This document shows positions 1 to 8,899 of a stretch of DNA of 64,000 bases, in pieces; the first letter of the stretch is position 1, and each line of letters opens with the position of its first letter. The translations under genes were made by a program, and so were the position numbers. Source of the DNA: Streptomyces sp. SN-593 (lineage in GTDB: Bacteria; Actinomycetota; Actinomycetes; Streptomycetales; Streptomycetaceae); assembly GCF_016756395.1 (NCBI RefSeq), contig NZ_AP018365.1, forward strand, positions 4,253,001 through 4,317,000. The letters run 5' to 3'. The notes under the pieces were generated by a model that was given only the letters and a program-made list of their open reading frames with translations, had not been told where the DNA came from and made no database searches.

Positions 1-723
1 GGCGCGCGGGTGGTGATCGAGGTGATGAGCTCGATGCGGCGGCACGGCGTCTCCGAGGACGACCTGGTCAAGCTGCACAGCGCGATCGACGACGTGCGCC
101 TGGAGGGCTTCGCCATCCACCTGCCGCTGGACCGCACCGACGGCACCGACGCGGTGGAGGAGGTCTTCGGCTGGATGGAGCGGCTGCGGGCGGCCAGGCT
201 GCCGCTGCACACGATGTTCGTCAGCCACCTCACCGCGACCGAGTTGTCCGCCCTCCGGCAGCAGTTCCCGCAGACCCGGTTCCGGGCCCGGATCGGCACG
301 CTGATGTGGCTGGGCGACCACGACGCCACCGAGTACCGCGGCGCGGTCCTCGACGTCACCCGGATCGCCAAGGGTGAGCGCTACGGCTACCGGCAGGAGA
401 AGGCCGCGGCCGACGGGCACCTGGTGGTGGTGGCCGGCGGTACCTCGCACGGCGTGGGCTTGGAGGCGCCGAAGGCGGTGCACGGTCTGATGCCGCGCGC
501 GAAGGGCGTGGCCCGGGCCGGCCTGGCCACCGTCAACCGCAACCTGTCCCCCTTCGTGTGGGCGGGCAAGCAGCGGTGGTTCGCCGAGCCGCCCCACATG
601 CAGGTGTCGATCCTCTACCTGCCCAGCGACGTGGCCCCGCCCGCGGTCGGCGACGAGCTGGTGGCGCACCTGCGGCACACCACCACCCAGTTCGACCGCA
701 TCGTGGACCGCCAGTCCGCGTAG
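1..723 (+). CDS. alanine racemase-like PLP enzyme, C-terminal part (5' end cut by window)
   Basis: The reading frame is open from base 1 and ends with TAG at 721-723, so only the last 240 residues are seen. The protein resembles the alanine racemase / PLP-dependent amino-acid racemase fold type III family. The window would hold the second half of the TIM barrel and the C-terminal domain, and the PLP lysine near the N terminus would lie outside. GTG codons near base 10 are probably internal. The same locus in Streptomyces carries an alanine racemase-like gene beside femX, which supports a cell-wall role, but the catalytic residues cannot be checked here. It converges on the glycosyltransferase gene that follows. 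No terminator stands out in the 117-base GC-rich gap. Confidence 0.6.
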   Translation, partial: GARVVIEVMSSMRRHGVSEDDLVKLHSAIDDVRLEGFAIHLPLDRTDGTDAVEEVFGWMERLRAARLPLHTMFVSHLTATELSALRQQFPQTRFRARIGTLMWLGDHDATEYRGAVLDVTRIAKGERYGYRQEKAAADGHLVVVAGGTSHGVGLEAPKAVHGLMPRAKGVARAGLATVNRNLSPFVWAGKQRWFAEPPHMQVSILYLPSDVAPPAVGDELVAHLRHTTTQFDRIVDRQSA

Positions 724-840
724 CGGGCGACCCGGCCCGCCCCGGACCGCTCGCGCCCGCCCGGCGGAGCCCACGGGGGCCCGCCGGAGCCCAGCGGGCC
801 CCTCACGCCCGGCGCCCCGCCCGGCGCCGCCGCGCGCCGC

Positions 841-2367
841 TCAGCCGCCGTACGGACCACCCTCGGGACGGGCCTCGGGACGGGGCCCGCCGTCGGCGTA
901 CGGCACCGGCGGCGCCGACGCGTGCTTGGGCGCGTGCACGGGCGCGCCGAGGACGAACGCGTCCTCGGCGCCGTCCAGGACCCCGCCGGCCGGGTCGTCC
1001 GCACCGCCCCGCCGCAGCACGTCGTGCTCCGGCAGCAGGATGTCGCGCACCACCAGCGCGCACAGGTACAGCACGCCGAGCAGGTGCACGCCGATCGCCA
1101 GGTGGTAGGCGTCGGCCGTCAGACCGTGGTGCTTGGTGCTGTTGAGGTACGCCAGCCGGTACCAGATGCCGAGGAAGTACAGCACCTCCGCGCCCTGCCA
1201 GATGGCCAGGTCGCGCCAGCGCGGCCGGGCCAGCACCGCCAGCGGCAGCAGCCACAGCACGTACTGCGGCGAGTAGACCTTGTTGCTGATCAGCAGCGCG
1301 GCCACCACCAGGAAGCTCAACTGGCCCAGCCGCGGCCGGCGCGGCGCGTACAGGGCGAGCGCGGCGATGCCCACACCCAGCACCAGCATCAGGGCGATGC
1401 CGTACTCGTTGACGCCGTCGAGCGCGTCGCCCGAGCGGTCGCTGACGATCATCCACAGGGAGCCGTAGTCCGTGCCCCGGTCCTTGCTGAAGGTGTAGAA
1501 CTGCGCCCAGCCGTGCGGTGCGAAGGCCATCACCGGCAGGTTCACCACCACCCAGGCGACGACCGCGGCCAGCGCGGTCCGGCCGAAGTCCCGAAGGCGG
1601 CCGGCCCGCAGGCACAGCAGGAACAGCGCGCCGAGCAGCAGCACCGGGTAGAGCTTCGCGGCGGCGGCCAGGCCGATCAGCACGCCGGCCCAGCCCGTGC
1701 GGCCGCGCGACCACGCCAGCAGCCCGCCGGCCGCCAACGCGACCGCGAACAGGTCCCAGTTGATGGTGGCGGTCAGGGCGAGCGCGGGGGACAGGGCGAC
1801 GAACAGGCCGTCCCACGGGCGCAGCCGGTTGGTGCGCGCCACGCACACGACCAGCGCGACCGCGCAGACCATCAGCATCCCGGAGTTGGCGATCCAGAAC
1901 ACCTGCGCGCTGTGCTGCCCCGATCCGGGCGGGGTCAGCCAGGACGCCACCTCCATGAACAGCCCGGTCAGCACCGGGTACTCGAGGTAGTGGATGTCGG
2001 CCGAGCCGCTGAGCGACTCGGGGATGCGGTCGAAGTACGGCACCAGGTCGGCGCCGAAGCCGCGCTGGGTGTACATGTGCGGGATGTCGGAGTAGCAGGC
2101 GTGGGCGTACTGGAGGTCGCCGGGCGGCGGCTGGAACCAGCCGCCGGAGTAGCAGGACGCCTTCTGCGCCATGCCGAGCGCGAACATGCCGATCACGACG
2201 AGCACCATGACCCGCAGCGGGTTCCACCAGCGGTGGCCGGACAGCGCCCAGCGGCCGGCCGGGCCGCCGATGAACTCGCTGCCCGCCGCGGCCACCGGGT
2301 CCTCGTCCGTGGGGCGGACGGGGGTCTGCCGCCGGTCGTCGTCTGCTCGGTAGCGCACGCTCGTCAT
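841..2367 (-). CDS. GT87-family polytopic membrane glycosyltransferase
   Basis: The 508-residue protein has a hydrophilic N terminus of about 45 residues followed by many hydrophobic segments. The first is at about 52-68 (LRVMVLVVIGMFALGMA). Acidic and aromatic residues in the first extracytoplasmic loop (DIHYLEYPVLTG near 125-140) resemble those of GT87/DUF2029 polyprenyl-phosphate-mannose transferases. Such enzymes transfer a sugar from a polyprenyl-phosphate donor on the outer face of the membrane. The acceptor is unknown. The ATG at 2365-2367 is the first good start. Immediately upstream lies a strong terminator belonging to the PBP gene, so this gene probably has its own promoter in the short space 2368-2399 or depends on read-through. 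Confidence 0.75.
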   Translation of the reverse strand: MTSVRYRADDDRRQTPVRPTDEDPVAAAGSEFIGGPAGRWALSGHRWWNPLRVMVLVVIGMFALGMAQKASCYSGGWFQPPPGDLQYAHACYSDIPHMYTQRGFGADLVPYFDRIPESLSGSADIHYLEYPVLTGLFMEVASWLTPPGSGQHSAQVFWIANSGMLMVCAVALVVCVARTNRLRPWDGLFVALSPALALTATINWDLFAVALAAGGLLAWSRGRTGWAGVLIGLAAAAKLYPVLLLGALFLLCLRAGRLRDFGRTALAAVVAWVVVNLPVMAFAPHGWAQFYTFSKDRGTDYGSLWMIVSDRSGDALDGVNEYGIALMLVLGVGIAALALYAPRRPRLGQLSFLVVAALLISNKVYSPQYVLWLLPLAVLARPRWRDLAIWQGAEVLYFLGIWYRLAYLNSTKHHGLTADAYHLAIGVHLLGVLYLCALVVRDILLPEHDVLRRGGADDPAGGVLDGAEDAFVLGAPVHAPKHASAPPVPYADGGPRPEARPEGGPYGG

Positions 2368-2399
2368 GGCGCCATCCTGCCGTACCGGACTGTGTACGC

Positions 2400-2436
2400 G
2401 AGAGCCCCCGGCACCGTCACGGTGCCGGGGGCTCTC
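2400..2436 (-). terminator. intrinsic terminator of the PBP gene
   Basis: Perfect 16-bp inverted repeat: arm GAGAGCCCCCGGCACC at 2400-2415, complementary arm at 2421-2436, 5-base loop GTCAC. It lies 75 bases past the PBP stop codon and just upstream of the GT87 start. There is no long T-run, as is common in high-GC actinomycete terminators. Confidence 0.8.
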
Positions 2437-2510
2437 ACATGCCGCTGCGCCGGCTGTACGGCGCCCGGCTCACGGCCGGGCGGTCGGCGCGGGCAGCGCG
2501 GTCAGCGCGG

Positions 2511-5249
2511 TCATTGCTGTCTGCTCGTGGTCTCCTCCCGGCCGGTACCGCCGTTGCCGCCGTTGCTACCGCCGTTGCTCGTCCCCGCGTTGCCGTTGCC
2601 GGCGTCGTCACCGGTGGTGGGTGACGTGGTGGGCGACGTCGGGCAGCCGAAGATCGAGGTGCACGGCGGGGTCGTGGTCTCCGTCGGCGGCGTCGTGGTC
2701 GGCGTGGTGGGCGGAGTGGTCGGGGGAGTCGTCGGCGGCGTGGTCATCGTCGTCGTCGGCGGGGTGGTCATCGTCGGCGTGGGCGTCGGGCTGGGCACGT
2801 TGCCGTAGATGACCTTGCCGATCTCCTCGGTGGGCTTCTCGAAGGTCTTCTTCGGCTGCCCGGACATCGCCGAGGTCATGTAGTCCTTCCAGATCTGCGC
2901 CGGGAAGGAGTCACCGTGCACCTTCTCCGCACCACCGGTGCCGTACATCGCGAGGAAGGGGTTGGTCTTGCCGTCGTGCACCTGGTCGTCGCGGCGGAAC
3001 ATGACGATCGAGGTGGAAAGCTGCGGGGTGTACCCGTCGAACCAGGCCGACTTGTTGTCGTCGGTGGTACCGGTCTTGCCCGCGGCGGGCCGCCCGCCGG
3101 GAAGCTGCGCGGGGGTACCGGTGCCCTCCTTGACCACGTCGGTGAGCATGCCGGTGATGGTGTCCGAGACCGTCGGGGAGAAGGCGACCTTGGTCTTGAG
3201 CTGGTGCTTGTAGATCTGCTTGCCGTTGTGGACGACCGTGGAGACCGAGTACGGGTCGTTCTGCCGGCCGTGGTTGTCGAAGGTGGCGTAGCCGTCGGCC
3301 ATCCGGATCGCGCTGGGCGAGGAGGTGCCGATGGAGTACGTGACGCTGTTCTTGTAGTCGTCGAGGCCGTTCGAGGCGTCGGCGACCAGGCCGGCGGAGA
3401 TCGCGGCGTCGTGCACCTTGTCCGTGCCGACGTCCTGGCCGAGCTGGACGTACGGCGAGTTCAGCGACTTGTCCAGCGCCACGCGCAGGGTGACCCGGTC
3501 GTAGTTGTCGCCGTCGTCGTTGGGCTGGCGCCACTGGAACGGCTTGTTGTCCTTGTCGTACCCGACCCAGGGCTTGCCGGTGTAGTCGTCGATGAGCTGG
3601 TTGTCCTTACCGCTGAACTCGCTGTCCGGCGAGACCAGGGTCCGTTCGCTCTCGCTCTGGGTGGCCGGCCCGTCGGGATCCCGGGCACCGTAGGTCATCG
3701 CCGCGGCGAGCACGTACGGCTTGAAGGTCGAACCGACCTGGGCGCCGGTCTCGTCGGCGTTGTTGGTGAAGTGCTTGGTCGCGTCGGTGCCGCCGTAGAT
3801 GGCCACGATCGCCCCGTCGGACGGGTTCACCGAGGCGCCGCCGAACTGGACGTACTTGTCCATGTCCTCGCCCTTGACCACGTGGGTGCCGGGCTTGATG
3901 TACTGCTTCTGCACCTTCTTGACCGCGGCTTCCATCGCCTCCACCTTCGGCTTCTGGAAGGTGGTGTGGATCTGGTAGCCGCCCTGGTTGAGCTGGTCGG
4001 CGGTGAGGACCTTGTTGTTGATCACGTAGCTCTTGGCGAGGTTGACCATGTAGCCGATCTGGCCGGCCATCTGCGCGTTCTGCTTGACCGGGTCGGGCAT
4101 CGGGTAGGTCGTGTACTTCGCCCGATCGGTGGCGGACAGCAGCTTGTCCTTGACCTCCAGGTCGAGGATGTCCTTCCACCGGATCATCGAGTTCTTCTTG
4201 TTGCTCGCCGCCGTGGCGATCGGGTCGATGCTGGTGTTGCCCGCCGGGTCGTAGTACGTCGGGCCCTTGAGCAGCGCGGCGAGGAAGGCGCACTGGCTCG
4301 GGTTCAGCTTGATCGCGTCGACGCCGTAGTACGTGCGGGCCGCCGCCTGGATGCCGTAGGCGCCGCGGCCGAAGTAGGAGGTGTTGAGGTAGCCCTCCAT
4401 GATCTCGGACTTCTTCATCGTGGCCCCGACCTTGATCGAGATGAAGAGTTCCTTGAACTTCCGGCTGAACGTCTGCTGCTGGTCGAGCCGGGTGTTCTTC
4501 ACGTACTGCTGGGTGATGGTCGAGCCGCCCTGGGTCTCGCCGCCCCTGGCCATGTTCAGCAGCGCGCGGGCGATGCCCTTGGGGTCGATGCCGCGGTCGG
4601 TCTCGAAGGTCTTGTTCTCGCCGGCGATCACCGCGTTCTGCATCGCCTGGGGGATCTCGTCGATCGTGATGTTCTGGCGGTTGATCTCGCCGCCGGTCGC
4701 GATCATCTGGCTGCCGTCGGCCCAGTAGTAGACGTTGTTCTGCGCCTGGGCGGCGAGGTTCTCGTTGGGAACGCTCACCATCGCGTACGCGATGCCGATC
4801 AGCCCGACCAGCCCGCCGACGAAGCCGACGCACAGGGCCGTGACCTGGCGCCAGGACGGCATCCAGTGGCGCCAGCCCACCTTCCCGTAGCGGGGGTAGT
4901 CGATGAGGCGCTTCTTGCCGGGGCGGCGGCCGCCCCGTCCGGCCGGACCGCCCGCGGCACCGCCACCGGCCGCCGCGCGGCGCCTGCCGCCCTTGCCCCG
5001 TCCCTGAGCGGCCCGCCGGGCGGCCGCGCGGCCCTCGTACGGTTGCTGCCGCTCGTCGCCTCCACCCGGGCCGCCGGACGGTGACTCCGCCGCGTACGCG
5101 CCGCCGGCCGGCGGGGTGTCTCCGGGAGGGGTCCCGCCCGCGGCGCGCCCGCCACCGGAGGGAGGGGGCGTCGGCTGCTGTCCCCCGCGCCGGGCGGCAG
5201 CACGGCCGCCTGAGGGCGACTGCGGCGGCTTGCGACGGTGCTCGCTCAT
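2511..5249 (-). CDS. class A penicillin-binding protein (transglycosylase/transpeptidase)
   Basis: A bifunctional peptidoglycan synthase of 912 residues. Residues 1-135 are a cytoplasmic Pro/Gly/Arg-rich tail, and a membrane anchor follows at about 137-158. The GT51 glycosyltransferase domain has ENKTFETDRGID near 210 and GGSTITQQ near 238. The transpeptidase domain has STFK near 507, SLN near 594 and KTGTT near 723. The C-terminal 80 residues are Thr/Pro- and then Gly/Asn-rich, and probably extracytoplasmic. I chose the ATG at 5247-5249 (MSEHRRKPP) over the upstream in-frame ATG at 5348 because GAGGAG lies 10 bases before it. The gene corresponds to the PBP at this locus in S. coelicolor. 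It is divergent from the PadR gene and ends at a strong hairpin. The serine, SxN and KTG motifs are intact. Confidence 0.93.
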   Translation of the reverse strand: MSEHRRKPPQSPSGGRAAARRGGQQPTPPPSGGGRAAGGTPPGDTPPAGGAYAAESPSGGPGGGDERQQPYEGRAAARRAAQGRGKGGRRRAAAGGGAAGGPAGRGGRRPGKKRLIDYPRYGKVGWRHWMPSWRQVTALCVGFVGGLVGLIGIAYAMVSVPNENLAAQAQNNVYYWADGSQMIATGGEINRQNITIDEIPQAMQNAVIAGENKTFETDRGIDPKGIARALLNMARGGETQGGSTITQQYVKNTRLDQQQTFSRKFKELFISIKVGATMKKSEIMEGYLNTSYFGRGAYGIQAAARTYYGVDAIKLNPSQCAFLAALLKGPTYYDPAGNTSIDPIATAASNKKNSMIRWKDILDLEVKDKLLSATDRAKYTTYPMPDPVKQNAQMAGQIGYMVNLAKSYVINNKVLTADQLNQGGYQIHTTFQKPKVEAMEAAVKKVQKQYIKPGTHVVKGEDMDKYVQFGGASVNPSDGAIVAIYGGTDATKHFTNNADETGAQVGSTFKPYVLAAAMTYGARDPDGPATQSESERTLVSPDSEFSGKDNQLIDDYTGKPWVGYDKDNKPFQWRQPNDDGDNYDRVTLRVALDKSLNSPYVQLGQDVGTDKVHDAAISAGLVADASNGLDDYKNSVTYSIGTSSPSAIRMADGYATFDNHGRQNDPYSVSTVVHNGKQIYKHQLKTKVAFSPTVSDTITGMLTDVVKEGTGTPAQLPGGRPAAGKTGTTDDNKSAWFDGYTPQLSTSIVMFRRDDQVHDGKTNPFLAMYGTGGAEKVHGDSFPAQIWKDYMTSAMSGQPKKTFEKPTEEIGKVIYGNVPSPTPTPTMTTPPTTTMTTPPTTPPTTPPTTPTTTPPTETTTPPCTSIFGCPTSPTTSPTTGDDAGNGNAGTSNGGSNGGNGGTGREETTSRQQ

Positions 5250-5608
5250 TGAACAGCTACTCCTCGACAGGCGGGATCGCCTGAAGGCATCGGTGACATT
5301 CCGGTCGGGTCCCCCTGCGTGCGGCTGGATCGGGCCGCACTGCACCAAGGATCATGACGCGTCTTGACGCCACGGGGTTCCCGGTGCTCCGCATGGCGAA
5401 CAGAGTACGCACGGTCAAATGCCGCTCGGCACGAACGTTCGTCACATATCGGGCAGTTGGCTGCTCACAGGTTTGCCGATGTGACGCCGGTCACCGTGCC
5501 TCGCCTTGCATGACGTCTCGGCCCGTTCTATCGTCACGATGTATCGACTCGATACATCGGGTCGACACACACGCGGCACTTCCGATCGAGAACCGAGGGG
5601 ACGAGGGA
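5250..5608. promoter_or_regulatory. divergent promoter region PBP / PadR
   Basis: This 359-base gene-free stretch must carry the promoters of the divergent PBP and PadR genes. Its most evident element is the 23-bp operator palindrome at 5537-5559. A weak promoter-like pair (TTGCAT 5506-5511, TATCGT 5529-5534, 17-base spacing) lies just upstream of it on the plus strand. I see no other strong signal. Confidence 0.5.
5537..5559. promoter_or_regulatory. putative PadR operator, 11-bp perfect inverted repeat
   Basis: The arms CGATGTATCGA (5537-5547) and TCGATACATCG (5549-5559) are exact complements around a single C. An ATGTATC/GATACAT core is reminiscent of operators of PadR-type repressors. It sits directly after a possible -10 hexamer (5529-5534), so a bound dimer would cover the transcription start. 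This points to autoregulation of the PadR gene about 50 bases downstream. Confidence 0.65.
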
Positions 5609-6199
5609 TTGAGCAAGCGCTCCGGAATCCTCGAGTTCGCGGTTCTCGGTCTGCTGCGTGAGTCCCCGATGCACGGCTACGAGCTGCGCAAGCGGCTCAA
5701 CACATCGCTCGGGGTGTTCCGCGCCTTCAGCTACGGGACGTTGTACCCGTGCCTGAAGATGCTGGTCGCCCAGGGGTGGCTGATCGAGGAATCCGCGCTG
5801 GACGGCGACCCGCTGGCCACGCCCCTCGCCGGTCGCCGGGCGAAGATCGTCTACCGGTTGACGGCCGCGGGCAAGGAGCACTTCGAGGAGCTGCTCGCCA
5901 ACTCCGGCCCCGATGCCTGGGAGGACGAGCACTTCGCCGCCCGGTTCGCCTTCTTCGGCCAGACGTCGAAGGACGTCCGGATGAGGGTGCTCGAAGGGCG
6001 GCGCAGCCGCCTGGAAGAACGCCTGGAGAGGATGCGCGGGTCGCTGGCCCGCACCCGGGAGCGGCTCGACGACTACACGCTCGAGCTGCAGCGGCACGGC
6101 ATGGAGTCGGTGGAGCGCGAGGTCCGGTGGCTCAACGAGCTGATCGAGACCGAGCGGGCCGGACGCGTGGAGCGTCCGCTCTCCGAGCGGGACGACTAG
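5609..6199 (+). CDS. PadR-family transcriptional regulator
   Basis: A 196-residue protein. The N-terminal winged helix (about 3-90) begins KRSGILEFAVLGLL and includes MHGYELRKRL and GTLYPCLKML, the recognition-helix region of PadR proteins. The C-terminal Vir-type helical region (about 110-190), rich in Arg and Glu, should form the dimer coiled coil. The start is taken as TTG at 5609-5611, preceded by a GA-rich ribosome-binding stretch (GAGGGGACGAGGG). The long in-frame extension back to 5354 runs through the operator and is not credible. Synteny is with the PadR gene between the PBP and ino1 genes of Streptomyces. It may control itself and perhaps the divergent PBP. The effector is unknown. 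Confidence 0.88.
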   Translation: MSKRSGILEFAVLGLLRESPMHGYELRKRLNTSLGVFRAFSYGTLYPCLKMLVAQGWLIEESALDGDPLATPLAGRRAKIVYRLTAAGKEHFEELLANSGPDAWEDEHFAARFAFFGQTSKDVRMRVLEGRRSRLEERLERMRGSLARTRERLDDYTLELQRHGMESVEREVRWLNELIETERAGRVERPLSERDD

Positions 6200-6271
6200 A
6201 CAACAACCAAGAGAACGGCGGCCGACCCGGGATCGGGGAACCGCGTGACTATTTCACAAGGAGCAACCGGT

Positions 6272-7354
6272 ATGGGTTCGGTCCGCGTAGCCATTGTCGG
6301 CGTGGGCAACTGCGCCACCTCGCTGGTGCAGGGTGTCGAGTACTACAAGGACGCCGAACCGGACAGCAAGGTGCCTGGTCTCATGCACGTGCAGTTCGGT
6401 GAGTACCACGTGCGTGACGTGGAGTTCGTCGCCGCCTTCGACGTGGACGCGAAGAAGGTCGGCCTCGACCTCGCCGACGCCATCGGCGCCAGCGAGAACA
6501 ACACCATCAAGATCACCGACGTCCCGCAGACCGGCGTGACGGTCGAGCGCGGCCACACCCTCGACGGCCTCGGCAAGTACTACCGCGAGACCATCGAGGA
6601 GTCCGACGAGGCTCCGGTCGACATCGTCAAGATCCTCAAGGACCGCAACGTCGACGTCCTGGTCTGCTACCTGCCGGTCGGCTCCGAGGACGCGGCGAAG
6701 TTCTACGCCCAGTGCGCCATCGACGCCAAGGTCGCCTTCGTGAACGCCCTCCCGGTGTTCATCGCCGGCACCAAGGAGTGGGCGGACAAGTTCACCGAGG
6801 CCGGCGTGCCGATCGTCGGTGACGACATCAAGTCCCAGGTGGGCGCGACCATCACGCACCGCGTGCTGGCGAAGCTCTTCGAGGACCGCGGTGTGGTGCT
6901 GGAGCGCACCATGCAGCTGAACGTCGGCGGCAACATGGACTTCAAGAACATGCTGGAGCGCGAGCGCCTGGAGTCCAAGAAGATCTCCAAGACGCAGGCC
7001 GTCACCTCGCAGATCCCGGACCGCGACCTCGGCGCCAAGAACGTGCACATCGGCCCGTCCGACTACGTGCAGTGGCTCGACGACCGCAAGTGGGCGTACG
7101 TCCGCCTCGAGGGCCGCGCGTTCGGCGACGTCCCGCTGAACCTGGAGTACAAGCTGGAGGTCTGGGACTCCCCGAACTCCGCCGGCGTCATCATCGACGC
7201 GCTGCGCGCCGCGAAGATCGCCAAGGACCGCGGCATCGGCGGCCCGATCCTGTCGGCGTCCTCGTACTTCATGAAGTCCCCGCCGGTGCAGTACTTCGAC
7301 GACCAGGCGCGCGAGAACGTCGAGAAGTTCATCCGCGGCGACGTCGAGCGCTGA
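6272..7354 (+). CDS. ino1: inositol-3-phosphate synthase
   Basis: Myo-inositol-1-phosphate synthase, 360 residues, the usual length of the actinobacterial enzyme. It converts glucose-6-phosphate to inositol-3-phosphate with bound NAD. In actinomycetes this feeds phosphatidylinositol and mycothiol synthesis. The N-terminal dinucleotide-binding sequence [16 protein letters not shown] and the catalytic-domain sequence [11 protein letters not shown] near 215-225 are visible. The ATG at 6272 has AAGGAG 8 bases upstream (6258-6263). The in-frame GTG at 6245 lacks such a site. It follows padR after 72 bases and may be co-transcribed with it. A 13-bp hairpin follows at 7470-7500. Confidence 0.95.
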   Translation: MGSVRVAIVGVGNCATSLVQGVEYYKDAEPDSKVPGLMHVQFGEYHVRDVEFVAAFDVDAKKVGLDLADAIGASENNTIKITDVPQTGVTVERGHTLDGLGKYYRETIEESDEAPVDIVKILKDRNVDVLVCYLPVGSEDAAKFYAQCAIDAKVAFVNALPVFIAGTKEWADKFTEAGVPIVGDDIKSQVGATITHRVLAKLFEDRGVVLERTMQLNVGGNMDFKNMLERERLESKKISKTQAVTSQIPDRDLGAKNVHIGPSDYVQWLDDRKWAYVRLEGRAFGDVPLNLEYKLEVWDSPNSAGVIIDALRAAKIAKDRGIGGPILSASSYFMKSPPVQYFDDQARENVEKFIRGDVER

Positions 7355-7469
7355 CCCGTCCGCACCGGCGGCCACCGCGGCAGCGTCCGACGCTGGAACG
7401 GTGGCCGGCGGAAGCACGAGGTGACGGTCGGTGGGCCTGACGGCCGGCGGACCGACCGGATCGACCGAG

Positions 7470-7500
7470 CAGGGCCCCGGGGTGCGTCCCCGGGGCCCTG
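7470..7500 (+). terminator. intrinsic terminator of ino1
   Basis: Perfect 13-bp inverted repeat: CAGGGCCCCGGGG at 7470-7482, complementary arm at 7488-7500, loop TGCGT. It ends 22 bases before the MFS start codon, so the MFS leader is very short or its promoter overlaps the hairpin. Confidence 0.75.
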
Positions 7501-7522
7501 TCCGTCGTGTGAAGGTGTGCAC

Positions 7523-8836
7523 ATGGGTGTTCTGCGTGACCTCCGGGTGCTGCTGCGGCTGCCGGACTTCCGGCGGCTGCTGGCGGTACGGCTGCTGTCG
7601 CAGCTCTCCGACGGCGTGTTCCAGGTCGCGCTGGCCGCGTACGTGGTGTTCTCACCGGAGAAGCAGGCGTCCCCGGGGGCGGTCGCCTCCGCGATGGCGG
7701 TGCTGCTGCTGCCGTACTCCCTGCTCGGCCCGTTCACCGGCGTGCTCCTCGACCGCTGGCGGCGGCGCCAGGTGCTCCTGTACTGCAACGCGCTACGGGC
7801 CGTACTGTGCTGCGGCACCGCCGCGCTGATCCTCGTCCACGTGCCGGACTGGCTCTTCTACCTGTCCGCGCTGTCGGTCACCGGCGTCAACCGGTTCGTG
7901 CTCGCGGGGCTGTCGGCCGCCCTGCCGCGCGTGGTGGACGGCGCGCACCTGGTGACGGCGAACTCGCTGTCGCCCACGGCGGGCACGCTCGCCGCCACGG
8001 TGGGCGGTGGCGCCGCGTTCGTGGTGCACCTCTTCCACACCGCCGGCTCGGGCGCCGACGCCGCCACCGTGCTGCTGGCCGCCGCGCTGTACCTGTGCGC
8101 GGGCCTGTCCGCGCTCACCCTCGGCCGCGACCTGCTCGGCCCGGACATCCGCGGCGGCCGCACCCGGGTGGTCGCCGAACTCGTCGGCACCGCGCGCGGC
8201 CTCGCCGCAGGGCTGGGGCACCTGCGGCAGCGGCCGGCCGCCCGCCAGGCGCTCTCGGCGATGACCGCGATGCGCTTCTGCTACGGCGCCCTGACGGTCA
8301 CCCTGCTGATGCTCTGCCGGTACGCCTGGTCCGACCCGTCCGACAGCGACGCCGGACTGGCGCTGCTCGGGGTCGCCCTCGGCCTGTCCGCCGCCGGCTT
8401 CCTCGCCGCCGCGGTCATCACCCGGTGGACGACCGCGCGGTTCGGCACCAGCGGATGGATCACCATCTGCTCGGCCGCCTCCGCCGTCCTGCTGCCGCCG
8501 CTGGCACTGCCGTTCTCCGAGGCGCCGATGATGGTGGCGGCCTTCGCGCTCGGTGTCACCACACAGGGGGCGAAGATCGCCACGGACACCGTCGTGCAGA
8601 CCCACGTCGACGACACCTACCGCGGCCGGGTCTTCTCGCTGTACGACGTGGCGTTCAACGTCTCCTTCGTCGGTGCCGCCGCGCTCGCCGCCCTGGTTCT
8701 GCCCGCGGACGGCCGTTCCTCGTCGCTGGTGGTCGCGCTGGCACTGATCTACGCGGTGGTCGGATACGCGATGTTCCACGTGGAACATCGGCCCGCCATG
8801 TTCCACGTGGAACAGGGAGCGGAGGAGAACGGCTGA
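7523..8836 (+). CDS. MFS transporter with parS-encoded C-terminal tail
   Basis: A 437-residue polytopic membrane protein with about 12 hydrophobic segments and MFS loop motifs (LLDRWRRRQVLL near 80 in the loop between helices 2 and 3). The substrate is unknown; transporters at this locus are loosely annotated as macrolide-type efflux. The start is ATG 7523 with GAAGGTG just upstream. The open frame back to 7421 crosses the ino1 terminator and is rejected. The last 30 codons contain two parS sites read as FHVEH and FHVEQ, so this tail has been shaped by centromere function rather than by transport. It converges on cca, and a third parS lies between them. Confidence 0.8.
   Translation: MGVLRDLRVLLRLPDFRRLLAVRLLSQLSDGVFQVALAAYVVFSPEKQASPGAVASAMAVLLLPYSLLGPFTGVLLDRWRRRQVLLYCNALRAVLCCGTAALILVHVPDWLFYLSALSVTGVNRFVLAGLSAALPRVVDGAHLVTANSLSPTAGTLAATVGGGAAFVVHLFHTAGSGADAATVLLAAALYLCAGLSALTLGRDLLGPDIRGGRTRVVAELVGTARGLAAGLGHLRQRPAARQALSAMTAMRFCYGALTVTLLMLCRYAWSDPSDSDAGLALLGVALGLSAAGFLAAAVITRWTTARFGTSGWITICSAASAVLLPPLALPFSEAPMMVAAFALGVTTQGAKIATDTVVQTHVDDTYRGRVFSLYDVAFNVSFVGAAALAALVLPADGRSSSLVVALALIYAVVGYAMFHVEHRPAMFHVEQGAEENG
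8773..8786. other. parS site 1
   Basis: GTTCCACGTGGAAC, a perfect 14-bp palindrome of the Streptomyces parS type. It lies inside the 3' end of the MFS gene and is read as part of AMFHVEH. It should be a ParB loading site. Confidence 0.9.
8800..8813. other. parS site 2
   Basis: Second perfect GTTCCACGTGGAAC, 27 bases from the first and in the same reading frame (AMFHVEQ), still within the MFS coding region. Confidence 0.9.
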
Positions 8837-8848
8837 GGTCGAGCAGCC

Positions 8849-8894
8849 GGCGGGGCCGCGGGATGTTCCACGTGGAACATGGCGCGGCCCCGCC
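8849..8894. terminator. bidirectional terminator-like palindrome with parS site 3 (8865-8878) at its apex
   Basis: The parS GTTCCACGTGGAAC (8865-8878) sits at the centre of a 46-bp palindrome. The inner 9-bp arms include parS, then comes a 2-base mismatch (GG opposite GG), then outer 12-bp arms (GGCGGGGCCGCG at 8849-8860, complement at 8883-8894). It overlaps the 62-base gap between the convergent MFS and cca genes, reaching the last bases before the cca stop. It should act on DNA as a ParB site and could fold in RNA as a terminator for either gene. Confidence 0.7.
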
Positions 8895-8899
8895 CAGGG

